A stretch of 31,044 bases of DNA, taken from Anaerolineae bacterium. GTDB taxonomy: Bacteria > Chloroflexota > Anaerolineae > B4-G1 > SLSP01. The stretch covers positions 3,489-34,532 of the forward strand of contig JAGPHL010000003.1 in the NCBI GenBank assembly GCA_018055515.1, read 5' to 3'. A model generated the notes under the pieces. It was not told where the DNA came from and did no database searches. It saw nothing but the letters and a program-made list of their open reading frames with translations. Shown piece by piece: positions 20,476 to 28,814 of this stretch. A program made the translations under genes and the position numbers. How positions within the stretch are numbered: the first letter of the stretch is position 1; each line of letters starts with the position of its first letter.

Positions 20476-21952
20476 CGCGCGGCGCGGTGATTTTGGGATC
20501 ACGGGGCCTTCGGTGAGCGCCAGGCGCTTGCCGGGGGCCCCGTGGCGTTGGGCGCAGCCCTCCTGCCGCCGCGAGCGTCACCACGGCTGGAATTGCCGGC
20601 AGGTAAAGGCGGTCGTGAGCGATCGGTCCCGCCAGGAGCAGCCCATATGCGGCGATTCCCCCCAATAGGAGCGCGGCGCCTGGAACGCACCGCAAGCGCC
20701 AGCAGCCCCGCAGCGCGCTCCACCAGAGCGCTCCCCGCAACAGCAGCAATCCCCACCAGATCAGCGCCGCGTCGAGGGGCGCGCGGACGATCCGTTCCAG
20801 CCACAGGGCGTGCAGGGCGTCCCCCACAGCGCCGCTGGCGAGCGATTCCCCCATCCGCCGCCAGATGTTATCCAGCACGCCGGTTTGCTCCCACGCTTTG
20901 CCGGTGAGCGCGCGGTACCAGCTTCGATGCCCCGGGTCGAGCAGCGAGTTCCCCACGCCGCGAAGATGGCTGCGGATCCAGGCGCCGGGATGCGCGCGCA
21001 CGATTTCGCCGGCGATGGCGGTGACGTCACGGTGACGCTGTTCGCGTTCCGCGCAGGGAAGGGCGGTCTCGGGGAGGGCGCTCCAGGCGTAGCGGCGCGC
21101 GGCTTCCCCGACGATTTCGCCGTAGAGCGCTTCCCAGGTGGGCGTCCACGGCTCGGCGGGCACGGCTTGCACTTCCGCCAGTGTGGCGACGGCGCTCACC
21201 CGCGCCAGGTTTTCCTCGTAGGCGGTGGAGAGCAGCCAGCGGTCGAAGAGGACGCGATTGCGGAGGAGCCACGGCAGGAGGGTCATTCCCAGGGCGAGGC
21301 AGAAGCAGGCGACGGGGGCGAGTTTCCGACGCCGCACGCCGGGAAGCAGGAACACGCCGCCTGCGGCCACGGCGAGGAACTGCAGGTTGGGCTTGATGAG
21401 AAGCGTCAGGCCCCACAGGACGCCGCTGAGCGCGCTTCGGCGCGGCGTGGGACGCCTCAATGCCGAGAGCGTGGCGCACATCGCCGCTGCCACGGCCGTC
21501 AGCAGCAGCGTCTCGGCGAAGAGCACGCCGGTGTAGCGTTGGGTCGAGCCGTTGAGGGCGTAGAGCGTTCCTGCCAGCAGTCCCATCCACGCCCCGCCGA
21601 GCATTTTGCCCGCGCGGAGGATCAGCGCCGTCGTCAACACCTCCAGGAGCAAGTGGAACAGCACCGCGCGCGCCGGTTCCATGCCGAGGAGACGATACGT
21701 CCCGGCGAGAAAGAGGGGGTAGAGCGGCGTGCGCAGCGCGGTCGGGCAGAAGGGGGCCTCCCAGCTCAGCGCCAGGCCGTTGCCGGCGAGGAGATTGCGC
21801 GCCAGCAGGTGGTAGCCTTCCGCATCCACCGCTCCGATGGGATTGGCCGGGAAGTGCGCCATCCAGGCGGCGCGGACGGCGAGCGCCAGCAGCAGCACAC
21901 CGACGGGAGGTTGCAGGCGGAGGGATGAAGAGCGAATCGGAAGCCCGCGCAT
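20411..21952 (-). CDS. GT39-like integral membrane glycosyltransferase
   Basis: This is a 513-residue protein with about nine to eleven hydrophobic helices. The first loop contains GAVDAEGYHLLARNLLAGNG, the Asp-containing motif seen in PMT/ArnT-type (GT-C) enzymes, followed by RTPLYPLFLAG. Such enzymes transfer sugars from polyprenyl-phosphate donors on the outer face of the membrane. The acceptor cannot be told. The last 45 residues are basic and low-complexity, and overlap the convergent gene by 65 bases, so the real domain probably ends near residue 465. The start at 21952 is the best fit; the open frame extends to 22192, into the preceding gene. It follows the YfhO-like gene on the minus strand. 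Confidence 0.85.
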   Translation of the reverse strand: MRGLPIRSSSLRLQPPVGVLLLALAVRAAWMAHFPANPIGAVDAEGYHLLARNLLAGNGLALSWEAPFCPTALRTPLYPLFLAGTYRLLGMEPARAVLFHLLLEVLTTALILRAGKMLGGAWMGLLAGTLYALNGSTQRYTGVLFAETLLLTAVAAAMCATLSALRRPTPRRSALSGVLWGLTLLIKPNLQFLAVAAGGVFLLPGVRRRKLAPVACFCLALGMTLLPWLLRNRVLFDRWLLSTAYEENLARVSAVATLAEVQAVPAEPWTPTWEALYGEIVGEAARRYAWSALPETALPCAEREQRHRDVTAIAGEIVRAHPGAWIRSHLRGVGNSLLDPGHRSWYRALTGKAWEQTGVLDNIWRRMGESLASGAVGDALHALWLERIVRAPLDAALIWWGLLLLRGALWWSALRGCWRLRCVPGAALLLGGIAAYGLLLAGPIAHDRLYLPAIPAVVTLAAAGGLRPTPRGPRQAPGAHRRPRDPKITAPRVTQRQERPPQTCARADSYWRG

Positions 21953-21998
21953 CTCCCGCTGTCGCCTCACGCATGTCTCGCGGCGCGCCCTTTGTGGC

Positions 21999-24185
21999 TC
22001 ATGCTTTACGCTTCTTGACTTGCCATACCGCCCAGCCGCCCAACGCCAGCAGTGAGAGGAGGGAAATCCCCGCGCCCAGGCGGAAGGACCAGGGCTCGTA
22101 GCGGATGACGACGTCGTGTTCGCCGGCCGGGATCTGGAGGGCGCGGAGCGTGGTATAAGCGCGGAACATGGGGGTGCGTTCCCCGTCCACACGGGCGCTC
22201 CACCCGGGATACCAGAGATCGCCGATGACGAGGTAGCCCGCCTGAGCGCTCTGGACCGTGAGGCGGGTCTCCTCTGGGCGCCAGGAAGTCAGCGTCACCG
22301 TAGGGGAAATCGGCGGCGTCCCGGCGGTCATCTCGGGCGCGCCGCTTTCCAGGAGCACGGCGCGGGTGAGGTCGTAGCGGGGGTCTTGCAGGACGCCCAA
22401 CGTGATGCCATCCTCGAGCGCCGCCGCCTCGTAGACGACCCGGTAGCGGGGGAAGGGGTGCTCCAGGCAGAGCAGGCGCAATGTTTTCCCTTCGTAGGGG
22501 AATTCCGCCACTTGCCGGACGGCGAAAGGTGGGGAGGGTTCCCCGGCGCTCCAGAGGCCGCAGCCGACCCCCATCAACGCCCAGACGCGATCGCCGGGAA
22601 TCTCCCGCCGGAAGCGCATCCAATAGCTGTTCTCGAAGGTGAGGTTCCCGTGCAAATCCTCGAGGTTGAGCGTCGCGGGCCAGTTGCCGGTGAGATGACC
22701 CCGGGTGTCCAGCCGATGGGCCTGCGCATTGGCCGGCAGCGTGATGTCGGCGAGGGGGATGGCCGCGACGCGGACCGGGTCCTCCTGGATGAGATGTCCA
22801 TTTTGGGCCGTGCGCCAGGCAGCGCCCCCGAGGTCAATGACGAGCAGGGCCACCAGCGCCCACTGGCTCTTGGGCCAACGCTTCAGCAGGAGCCAGCTGC
22901 CGCCGAGCATCACCCAGGATCGCAGGGCCAGAGTCCACCACGATGGCAGCGAGGCCGTCCCCTGCAGGCGCGTCCCCAGGATCAAGCCGAGCAGCGCCAG
23001 CCCTCCCAGGCTCCACAGGCTTCCCAGCGCTCGTCCGTACCAGCGAGGAAGGGACGTTTGCCATCCCAGCGCCGCCAGCACCGTCAAGGCCCAGGCGGTG
23101 ATGACCGCAGCGCGTTCGGGATTGCGGAACATGCCCAACAGCGGGATCACGCGCGCGAGCGCGGGCAGAAAGGGGATCGTGTTGCCGAGCGCCAGCAGCA
23201 GCCCCAGGAGGGCAAGTCCCAGCCAGAGCGCGGGATGACGTGAATCGAACGGGCGCCGTCGCAGCGCGAGCCCCGCGAGGACGAGGGTGGGAATCCCAAC
23301 GTACAACGGCGACCACAGGGTGAGGTGCGGCGCTGCCAGGCCCAGCAATTCCCAGAATTTGAAGCCCGCGAGCCGTTCTGCGAGGGGCTGCTCGAAGCGC
23401 GCTGCCAGGTCTATGGCCTCGAACGTCGGCAACAGCTGCGCTGCGGCCATGCCGCTGCCGATGGCGACGATCCGCAACAGCGTGAGCAGAGCCGTCCGCC
23501 GTTGCTCGCGGGGTCGGCTCAGCGTGAGCATCAGTCCCCACGACAGTGCTATCCCGTAGACGTAGAGCGCGGTTTGGGCGAAGCCGCTCACGAAAACCAA
23601 CGTCCAGCAGAGGGTGGCCAGGAGGGCGTTGCGGCGTTGATAGCGGTACCCGGCGAGGGCGCGCCCGATGGCCAGCAGCAGCCAGGGCAGCCAGGCGGCG
23701 GTCGCCAGAATGGTCGGCGCCTGGATGGGGTAGCCGGTGAGATAGCCGCTCAGGCCCCAGGCAACCGCGCCGAACGTGGCAGCAGCGCGGTTGCGCGTCA
23801 GCCAGCGGCAGAAGGCGAAGGCGCCCCACGCGGCGAGAATCAAATGCGCGATGGTTTCAGCGGTGAAGGCACGATAGGAGAGGGGCTGCCCGAGGGTGAG
23901 CAGAACGGTAAGCCAGCGGACCGGATAGAGCACCTGCGTCTGCATTTCGGCGAGGAAGGGGTGTCCGCCGAGGATGTAAGGGCCCCACAAGGGGAGACGT
24001 CCTGCCTGCAGGCTCTCGACGGTGGCATGGGCGAGAGGGTAGTAGTAGACGGTCATATCGCCGGGGACGATGGCGGCTTGGGTGGCGGGAGCGGCGCTCC
24101 ACAGCGGCCCGTACAGGCCGAGGATCAGGGCCGCCAGCGCGGCGAGTAAGAGCCCATCCCAGAGGTCAGCTCGACGGTGTGACAT
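21999..24185 (-). CDS. YfhO-like multispanning membrane protein
   Basis: This is a 728-residue protein with a dozen or so predicted membrane helices and a large extracytoplasmic C-terminal domain (about 500-700), closed by one last helix and a basic KKRKA end. The N-terminal loop contains GDMTVYYYP and the C-terminal domain the WYPGWSARVDGERTPMFRAY motif, both typical of the YfhO family. YfhO proteins are GT-C-type enzymes or accessories linked to glycosylation of cell-wall polymers. The ATG at 24185 has GGAGAATGTAAGGTG upstream; nine further codons upstream are open but lack a ribosome site. It lies between the aminotransferase and the GT39-like gene. Confidence 0.88.
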   Translation of the reverse strand: MSHRRADLWDGLLLAALAALILGLYGPLWSAAPATQAAIVPGDMTVYYYPLAHATVESLQAGRLPLWGPYILGGHPFLAEMQTQVLYPVRWLTVLLTLGQPLSYRAFTAETIAHLILAAWGAFAFCRWLTRNRAAATFGAVAWGLSGYLTGYPIQAPTILATAAWLPWLLLAIGRALAGYRYQRRNALLATLCWTLVFVSGFAQTALYVYGIALSWGLMLTLSRPREQRRTALLTLLRIVAIGSGMAAAQLLPTFEAIDLAARFEQPLAERLAGFKFWELLGLAAPHLTLWSPLYVGIPTLVLAGLALRRRPFDSRHPALWLGLALLGLLLALGNTIPFLPALARVIPLLGMFRNPERAAVITAWALTVLAALGWQTSLPRWYGRALGSLWSLGGLALLGLILGTRLQGTASLPSWWTLALRSWVMLGGSWLLLKRWPKSQWALVALLVIDLGGAAWRTAQNGHLIQEDPVRVAAIPLADITLPANAQAHRLDTRGHLTGNWPATLNLEDLHGNLTFENSYWMRFRREIPGDRVWALMGVGCGLWSAGEPSPPFAVRQVAEFPYEGKTLRLLCLEHPFPRYRVVYEAAALEDGITLGVLQDPRYDLTRAVLLESGAPEMTAGTPPISPTVTLTSWRPEETRLTVQSAQAGYLVIGDLWYPGWSARVDGERTPMFRAYTTLRALQIPAGEHDVVIRYEPWSFRLGAGISLLSLLALGGWAVWQVKKRKA

Positions 24186-24258
24186 CACCTTACATTCTCC
24201 ATTTTTCATCACCAGGTCGCAGATTTCACAGGGCTACACAGAAAAAAAGTGGAAGGGG

Positions 24259-25368
24259 TCAGGCCCCGTTCTGGCGCTCGAACAGCTGGATGGCGGTGCA
24301 CACCGCGCTGACCTCATCTTCCTGCAGTTCCGGATACAGCGGCAGTGAAAGGACCTGCGCGGCAGCCAGTTCTGTCTCCGGCAGGGAGTGGGGGCCGTAG
24401 CCCAAATCGGCGTAGGCCGGCTGAAGATGGATGGGAACCGGATAGTGGATGAGCGTGCCGATCCCCTGCTCACGCAGAAAGGCGCGCAAAGCCTCCCGCT
24501 GGGGCGTGCGGACGACGTAGAGATGGTAGACGTGGCGGCCATCTGCCGGATCCAGGGGCAGCTGCAGCCCGGAATCGCGCAGCAGAGCTCCATAGTGTTG
24601 CGCGAGCGCGCGTCGCCGCGCGTTCCACGCCTCCAGGTGACGCAGTTTGACCCGCAAAATCGCCGCCTGGAGCTCATCCAGACGGCTGTTGAGGCCCTTG
24701 ATGTGACTGACGTAGCGTTCGGCCCAGCCGTATTCCCGCAGCAGGCGCAGTCGCTCTGCGAGTTCTGGATCGTTGGTGACGACGGCGCCCCCATCGCCAT
24801 ACGCCCCGAGGTTTTTGGTGGGATAGAAACTGAACGCGCCGAGATCGCCCCAGCTGCCCACACGCCGTCCCTCGTATCCGGCGCCATGCGCCTGAGCGCA
24901 GTCCTCGATGACCCGCAGCCGATGCCGTCGCGCTATCTCCAGGATTGGCGTCAGCTCGGCCGGACAGCCATAGAGGTGAACAGGGATCACGGCGCGCGTC
25001 CGGGGAGTGATGGCGGCTGCGAGCCGGGACGGGTCGAGCGTGCCCCGCTGCGGGTCGAGGTCCACAAAAATCGGACGGGCGCCGCTGAGTTCGATGGCGG
25101 CGACGGTCGCTACGGCGGTGTGCGCGACGGTGATCACTTCATCGCCTGGCCCAATCTGGCAGGCGCGCAATGCCAGGTGCAGGGCTTCGGTGCCCGAACC
25201 GACGCCGATGGCGTGAGCGACCCCGCAATAGGCGGCGAACTCGCGCTCGAAGGCGGCGACTTCTGGCCCCAGGATGAAGGTCCCGCGCGCGAGCACCTCC
25301 GCGATGGCCGCGTCCACTTCTGTTTTGAGGGCGGCGTATTGGCGTTGCAGATCAAAGGCTGGAATCAT
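24259..25368 (-). CDS. DegT/DnrJ/EryC1-family sugar aminotransferase
   Basis: This is a 369-residue PLP enzyme that transfers an amino group to a keto-sugar bound to a nucleotide. Motifs are GVGSGTEALHLALRA, PVHLYGCPAEL, VIEDCAQAHGAGYEG and FYPTKNLGAYGDGGA, in which Lys is the PLP anchor. LNSRLDELQAAIL follows. The products are amino sugars for surface glycans; the exact sugar is unknown. The ATG at 25368 has GAGGAG five bases upstream, and the octamer array lies directly behind that site. The upstream gene is the SDR enzyme that could supply a keto-sugar. Confidence 0.95.
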   Translation of the reverse strand: MIPAFDLQRQYAALKTEVDAAIAEVLARGTFILGPEVAAFEREFAAYCGVAHAIGVGSGTEALHLALRACQIGPGDEVITVAHTAVATVAAIELSGARPIFVDLDPQRGTLDPSRLAAAITPRTRAVIPVHLYGCPAELTPILEIARRHRLRVIEDCAQAHGAGYEGRRVGSWGDLGAFSFYPTKNLGAYGDGGAVVTNDPELAERLRLLREYGWAERYVSHIKGLNSRLDELQAAILRVKLRHLEAWNARRRALAQHYGALLRDSGLQLPLDPADGRHVYHLYVVRTPQREALRAFLREQGIGTLIHYPVPIHLQPAYADLGYGPHSLPETELAAAQVLSLPLYPELQEDEVSAVCTAIQLFERQNGA

Positions 25369-25392
25369 GGGGCTCCTCGGAAAATAGAGATC

Positions 25393-25471
25393 AGCGAGTC
25401 AGCTGTCAGCGAATCAGCGAAAAAGCGAAAAAGCGAAAAGGCGAAAAAGCGAGTCAGCGAAAAGGCGAATC
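25393..25471 (+). repeat. Tandem octamer array, AGCGAAAA type, x 10
   Basis: Ten near-identical eight-base units (one seven-base) read AGCGAAAA, with GGCGAAAA, AGCGAGTC, AGCGAATC and GGCGAATC variants. The array ends 24 bases before the start codon of the aminotransferase gene, which is read on the other strand. Relative to that gene the unit is TTTTCGCT. The remaining gap to the SDR gene (25472-25651) holds nothing I recognise. Confidence 0.9.
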
Positions 25472-25651
25472 TGTGAACCTCAGCCGCCCTGAGATGAATT
25501 CCGGGGTCGCCATGTCAAGTTCGCTGAAGCGAGCTCCCCCAACAACATGCTTCAGTGCGGTTGGCGCCTGTCAGGCTGGGGATGGAATCTCCAGCAGACC
25601 CGTGAGCCGTTGCAGTCTCTGCTTACGACTCTCCGCTCTCTCCTCACTATT

Positions 25652-26686
25652 CTACCAGTAATGCGCTTTGTGGGCGCGATAGAAGTTCACGGTGCGGCTG
25701 AGGCCCTCGCGCAGGGAAACTTTCGGCTTCCAGCCCAGCTCCGCGGCGATTTTGCTGTAATCGCCGTAATAGTCGCCGATGTCAATGCGCTTCCTGTCGG
25801 ACGGAAAGGGCGTCATTTCAAAGGGCTTCGCCTTGGGGTTGATGTCCAGCAGCAGTTGCGCCAGGGCGAGCAGGCTGATCGGCTCAAGCCCGCCCAGGTT
25901 GTAGATCTGACCTTCAGCCTGGGGAGCGGCGGCGGCCAGCAACAGCGCTTCCACCACATCGCTGACGTAGGTGAAGTCGCGGATTTGTTGGCCATCTCCG
26001 AAAATCTGTAACGCTTCGTCGTCCACGATCTGATGAATCCACCAGCCGAGGAAGGTTTGCCGGGCGTCCTTGACGCGCATGTGCGGCCCGTAGGTGTTGG
26101 TCATGCGCAGGCTGACCGTGCGCAGGCCATAGACGCGGTGATACACCATGTGATACCACTCTCCGGCGACTTTGTTGACGCCGTTAATGTCGGTCGGCGC
26201 GAGCGGATGCAGCTCATCCACGGGCAAATACTGCGGCCGGCCATAAATCTGCCGCGTGCTGGCGAAGACGATTTTCCCCTCGGGGTTGAACTGCCGGCAG
26301 GCTTCCAGAATCGTGAGCTGGCTGCGGCAATTAATCTCCAAATCGGTGAAGGGATCCTTCATGCTATCCAAATGGCTCACCTGTCCGGCGAGATTGAACA
26401 GGAAATCCTGGCGTTGGACCAGGTACTTCATGCTGTGGGCATCCCGCACGTCGGCGATGTTGACGCGGACGCGATCGCGGATCTCCGCGATGTTGAAAAG
26501 GTTGCCGCCATATTCCGGGATCAACGAGTCCACCAACAGCACGTCGGCGCCCAATTCCACCAGCCGAGACGCCAGGTGACTGCCGATGAACCCCAACCCC
26601 CCGGTGATCAAGACCTGCTTGCCGGCGAAGGCGCTTTCGAGGTCTCTGCCCACGTCTATTTTCATGGCTCCTGTGTCCATTCTCAT
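25652..26686 (-). CDS. SDR-family NAD-dependent nucleotide-sugar epimerase/dehydratase
   Basis: This is a 344-residue extended SDR protein. The NAD-binding loop is TGGLGFIGSH (28-37). The Ser-Thr site is FASTRQIYG. In the YxxxK catalytic motif, Asn168 replaces Tyr (INGVNK with Lys172). This TDINGVNK form recurs in a set of SDR sugar enzymes and is not obviously a mutation, but it means the usual proton-transfer residue is missing or replaced. LRMTNTYGPHMR and DFTYVSDVVEALLLA follow. The reaction is probably on a UDP-, GDP- or dTDP-sugar. The start at 26686 has GAAGGA a few bases upstream, overlapping the stop of the GT2 gene; an in-frame ATG at 26665 is an alternative. Confidence 0.88.
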   Translation of the reverse strand: MRMDTGAMKIDVGRDLESAFAGKQVLITGGLGFIGSHLASRLVELGADVLLVDSLIPEYGGNLFNIAEIRDRVRVNIADVRDAHSMKYLVQRQDFLFNLAGQVSHLDSMKDPFTDLEINCRSQLTILEACRQFNPEGKIVFASTRQIYGRPQYLPVDELHPLAPTDINGVNKVAGEWYHMVYHRVYGLRTVSLRMTNTYGPHMRVKDARQTFLGWWIHQIVDDEALQIFGDGQQIRDFTYVSDVVEALLLAAAAPQAEGQIYNLGGLEPISLLALAQLLLDINPKAKPFEMTPFPSDRKRIDIGDYYGDYSKIAAELGWKPKVSLREGLSRTVNFYRAHKAHYW

Positions 26687-26695
26687 GGATCCTTC

Positions 26696-27427
26696 TTATC
26701 TGGGCTGCGCTGCGCGGTGCGGCTTACGGACGACGAGTTCCCACCACAACGCGCTCAACTGACGGGCCGTGCGCAGCAATCGCCGCCAGTTAAAGAATTG
26801 GGAGACGCCGTATTGCCGGTGATAGTGATGAACCGGCACCTGGGCAAAGCGATAGCCGGCGTCCTGGAATTTCTTGACCATTTCCAGGCAGATGGTGCCG
26901 CTGTCGCTCGTGAGGGTGACCGCGTCGAAGAGCGAGCGACGGATGAGGCGAAAATCACAATCCACGTCGCGCAGTTTGAAGCCGAACATGAATTTGACGA
27001 AATGGTGATAGAGTCGCCCAATGATCTTGCGCGAGAGGGGATCGTGCCGGGCGATTTTGTAGCCGTTGACGACGTCCACTTCCGGCGTGACGGCTTCCAC
27101 TAGATTGACGAGTTCCAGCGGATTGTACTGGGCGTCGCCGTCGGTGTAGAAGACCCATTCCTTAGTCGCGGCGGCGAAACCGGTGCGCAGGGCGGCGCCA
27201 TACCCCCGGTTTTGCGGGTGATGGATCACGTGGAGTTCCGGGATACGGCTCGCGAGCTCCTCCAACATCGCGGCAGTGTAATCGCCGCTGCCGTCGTTCA
27301 CCACGATGATCTCGAAATCATCTGTCACCTGGCGCAGGGCGATCAACGCGGTGAGGACCATGCTGGGAATCGTGCCGCCGTCGTTGTAGGCGGGGAAGAA
27401 GGCCGAAATGCTGGAGAGTTTTTTCAT
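26696..27427 (-). CDS. GT2 glycosyltransferase (dolichyl-phosphate-mannose-synthase-like)
   Basis: This is a 243-residue cytoplasmic enzyme with no membrane helix. The GT-A fold shows as SAFFPAYNDGGTI, VVNDGSGD and YTDGDAQYNP, where DxD binds the metal and nucleotide sugar, then CDFRLIRRSLF. Members usually charge polyprenyl phosphate with a sugar, which would fit the GT39-like and YfhO-like enzymes downstream. Its ATG overlaps the stop of a candidate 37-residue ORF; no good ribosome site precedes it. It is the first recognised gene of the minus-strand glycan run. Confidence 0.92.
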   Translation of the reverse strand: MKKLSSISAFFPAYNDGGTIPSMVLTALIALRQVTDDFEIIVVNDGSGDYTAAMLEELASRIPELHVIHHPQNRGYGAALRTGFAAATKEWVFYTDGDAQYNPLELVNLVEAVTPEVDVVNGYKIARHDPLSRKIIGRLYHHFVKFMFGFKLRDVDCDFRLIRRSLFDAVTLTSDSGTICLEMVKKFQDAGYRFAQVPVHHYHRQYGVSQFFNWRRLLRTARQLSALWWELVVRKPHRAAQPR

Positions 27428-27537
27428 CTACGCTGGCTCGAGCCTTGCCACGGAGGGCAGGGAGATTTGGAATTCTGTTTCAGGGACAGCTCATTCGATT
27501 CACTCGCGTCCGAGTGAGGCGCGTCATTCAACCCCAT
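27424..27537 (-). CDS. Candidate 37-residue ORF coupled to the GT2 gene
   Basis: An ATG at 27537 with GAGGAG ten bases upstream opens a frame of 37 codons, rich in Ser, Pro and polar residues, whose TGA overlaps the ATG of the GT2 gene. No known family. The overlap would explain how the GT2 gene, which lacks its own ribosome site, is translated. Codon third positions are about 64% GC by my count, below what the large genes here appear to use, so it may not be a true protein. Confidence 0.3.
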   Translation of the reverse strand: MGLNDAPHSDASESNELSLKQNSKSPCPPWQGSSQRR

Positions 27538-27663
27538 CACTGTGCATCTCCTCGATTGATGGCCTACCGCCGGGAAAGTTTCACGCCGCGTTGCCTGCGG
27601 CGATGTTGGGGGCGAGTCCCCACGCGCTCTCTACAGGGAGACCCCAGGCCCAACTCGCGGGTC

Positions 27664-27669
27664 ATTATA
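27664..27669 (-). promoter_or_regulatory. -10 element for the minus-strand glycan run
   Basis: Read on the minus strand, this is a perfect TATAAT; no clear -35 lies upstream. It would give a leader of about 230 bases before the GT2 gene, which includes the 37-residue ORF and a CACTCG/CGAGTG hairpin at 27501-27516. It is 35 bases from the opposing -10 at 27705. I see nothing else in 27538-27663. Confidence 0.5.
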
Positions 27670-27704
27670 CGTGTTTTGCCGATTTTGGGTAGTGGGGACT
27701 ATGG

Positions 27705-27710
27705 TATAAT
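27705..27710 (+). promoter_or_regulatory. Extended -10 promoter giving a leaderless mRNA for the flippase-like gene
   Basis: A perfect TATAAT preceded by TGG lies only eight bases before the ATG at 27719. Transcription would start at or next to the A of that ATG, so no ribosome-binding site can be present in the mRNA, and none is seen. Confidence 0.65.
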
Positions 27711-27718
27711 GCCTGAAT

Positions 27719-28765
27719 ATGAACAAAAAACAAGGCCTGCAGATTCTTGTCGCTCTCATTCTGACCGCGTTCAGCCTCTATCTGGCGCTGCGCGGTGTGA
27801 AGTTCGCGGAGGTCGGCCAGGCGTTGCAACGGGTGGACGTGCTCTGGCTGGTGATTTCCGCCGCGCTGATTCTGCTCACCCTGGTGATCCGCGCTCAACG
27901 CTGGCGGGTGCTCCTCAAGCGGCAGCTCAGCTTCAACGACGCCTTCGGCCTCATCAATATCGGTTACCTGGTCAACGGCGTGCTGCCGGCGCGGGCGGGT
28001 GATGCGGCGCGCGGCATCGCCGGCAGCCTGCGCGGCCCGGTGACGATGCTCGCGGCGCTTTCCACGGTGGTGGTGGAGCGGGTGCTCGACATGCTCTTCA
28101 TCGTGCTGATCCTGGTGGCGACGCTGCCCTTCGTGCCCGGCTTGCGGGAGTATCTGACGACCGGCAGTATCGGCGGGGGCGTCCCGCTGAACCTGGTCGT
28201 CGGGATCAGTGGACTGCTGGCGCTGCTGATCGTGGTGATTTTTGTCCTGCTGGCGGCATTTCCCGCCAAAGTCGAGGCCGGCGTGCGGTGGATCCTGAAG
28301 AGCCTGCACGTCGTGCACCCCGAGCGGCTGTTGCGACCGGTGCAGCACGTCCTGGAGGGCCTGAGCGCGTTGGGGTCGGTCCGCGCGGGCCTGGAAATCA
28401 TGGGCTGGACTGTCGTTTTGTGGGCGGTCTCCGGCCTGTATTTCTTCACCGTCATGCGCGCGTGCGGCGCTTTCATCCCCGACGTCACCCTGCTGAAGAG
28501 CCTCGTCGCCATGTGGGCGAGCGCCTTCGGCATGGTCTTCCCGGCGACGGGCGGCATCGGCTCCTTCCATTTCGCCGTGCGTGAGGCGCTGTTCTGGGGA
28601 TTTGGCCTGACCCGCGACCTGGGCTTTACGTATGCCGTGTTGGCGCACGCGATCTCTTACCTCGCCGGGATCATTCTGGGCGCCGGGGCGTTGCTGGCGT
28701 GGGGAATCTCCCTCCGCGACGTGATGCGACACGAGCCTGAGCCAGAAGTCGCGGCTCAGGAGTGA
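27719..28765 (+). CDS. Flippase-like (UPF0104/LPG-synthase-TM) membrane protein
   Basis: This is a 348-residue protein with about eight membrane helices and short loops. Conserved family features include the RAQRWRVLLK motif after the second helix, NIGYLVNGVLPARAGD, VVVERVLDM and the late GGIGSFHFAVREALFWGFG. Homologues include the AglD and MprF flippase-domain group, which move lipid-linked substrates across the membrane or transfer groups in glycan synthesis. The start at 27719 is at the predicted transcript start, so the mRNA appears leaderless. It begins the plus-strand half of the glycan cluster. Confidence 0.88.
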   Translation: MNKKQGLQILVALILTAFSLYLALRGVKFAEVGQALQRVDVLWLVISAALILLTLVIRAQRWRVLLKRQLSFNDAFGLINIGYLVNGVLPARAGDAARGIAGSLRGPVTMLAALSTVVVERVLDMLFIVLILVATLPFVPGLREYLTTGSIGGGVPLNLVVGISGLLALLIVVIFVLLAAFPAKVEAGVRWILKSLHVVHPERLLRPVQHVLEGLSALGSVRAGLEIMGWTVVLWAVSGLYFFTVMRACGAFIPDVTLLKSLVAMWASAFGMVFPATGGIGSFHFAVREALFWGFGLTRDLGFTYAVLAHAISYLAGIILGAGALLAWGISLRDVMRHEPEPEVAAQE

Positions 28766-28814
28766 CACGCCTCAGACCTGCGGCCCCTGAGGACTGCTCT
28801 TTGGGGAGACGTTC

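Noticed and set aside
24242..24267. Possible terminator on the minus strand after the aminotransferase gene (GGGG/CCCC stem and seven T)
   Set aside because: The stem is only four base pairs, the T-run is six bases away, and the next gene of the run follows closely.
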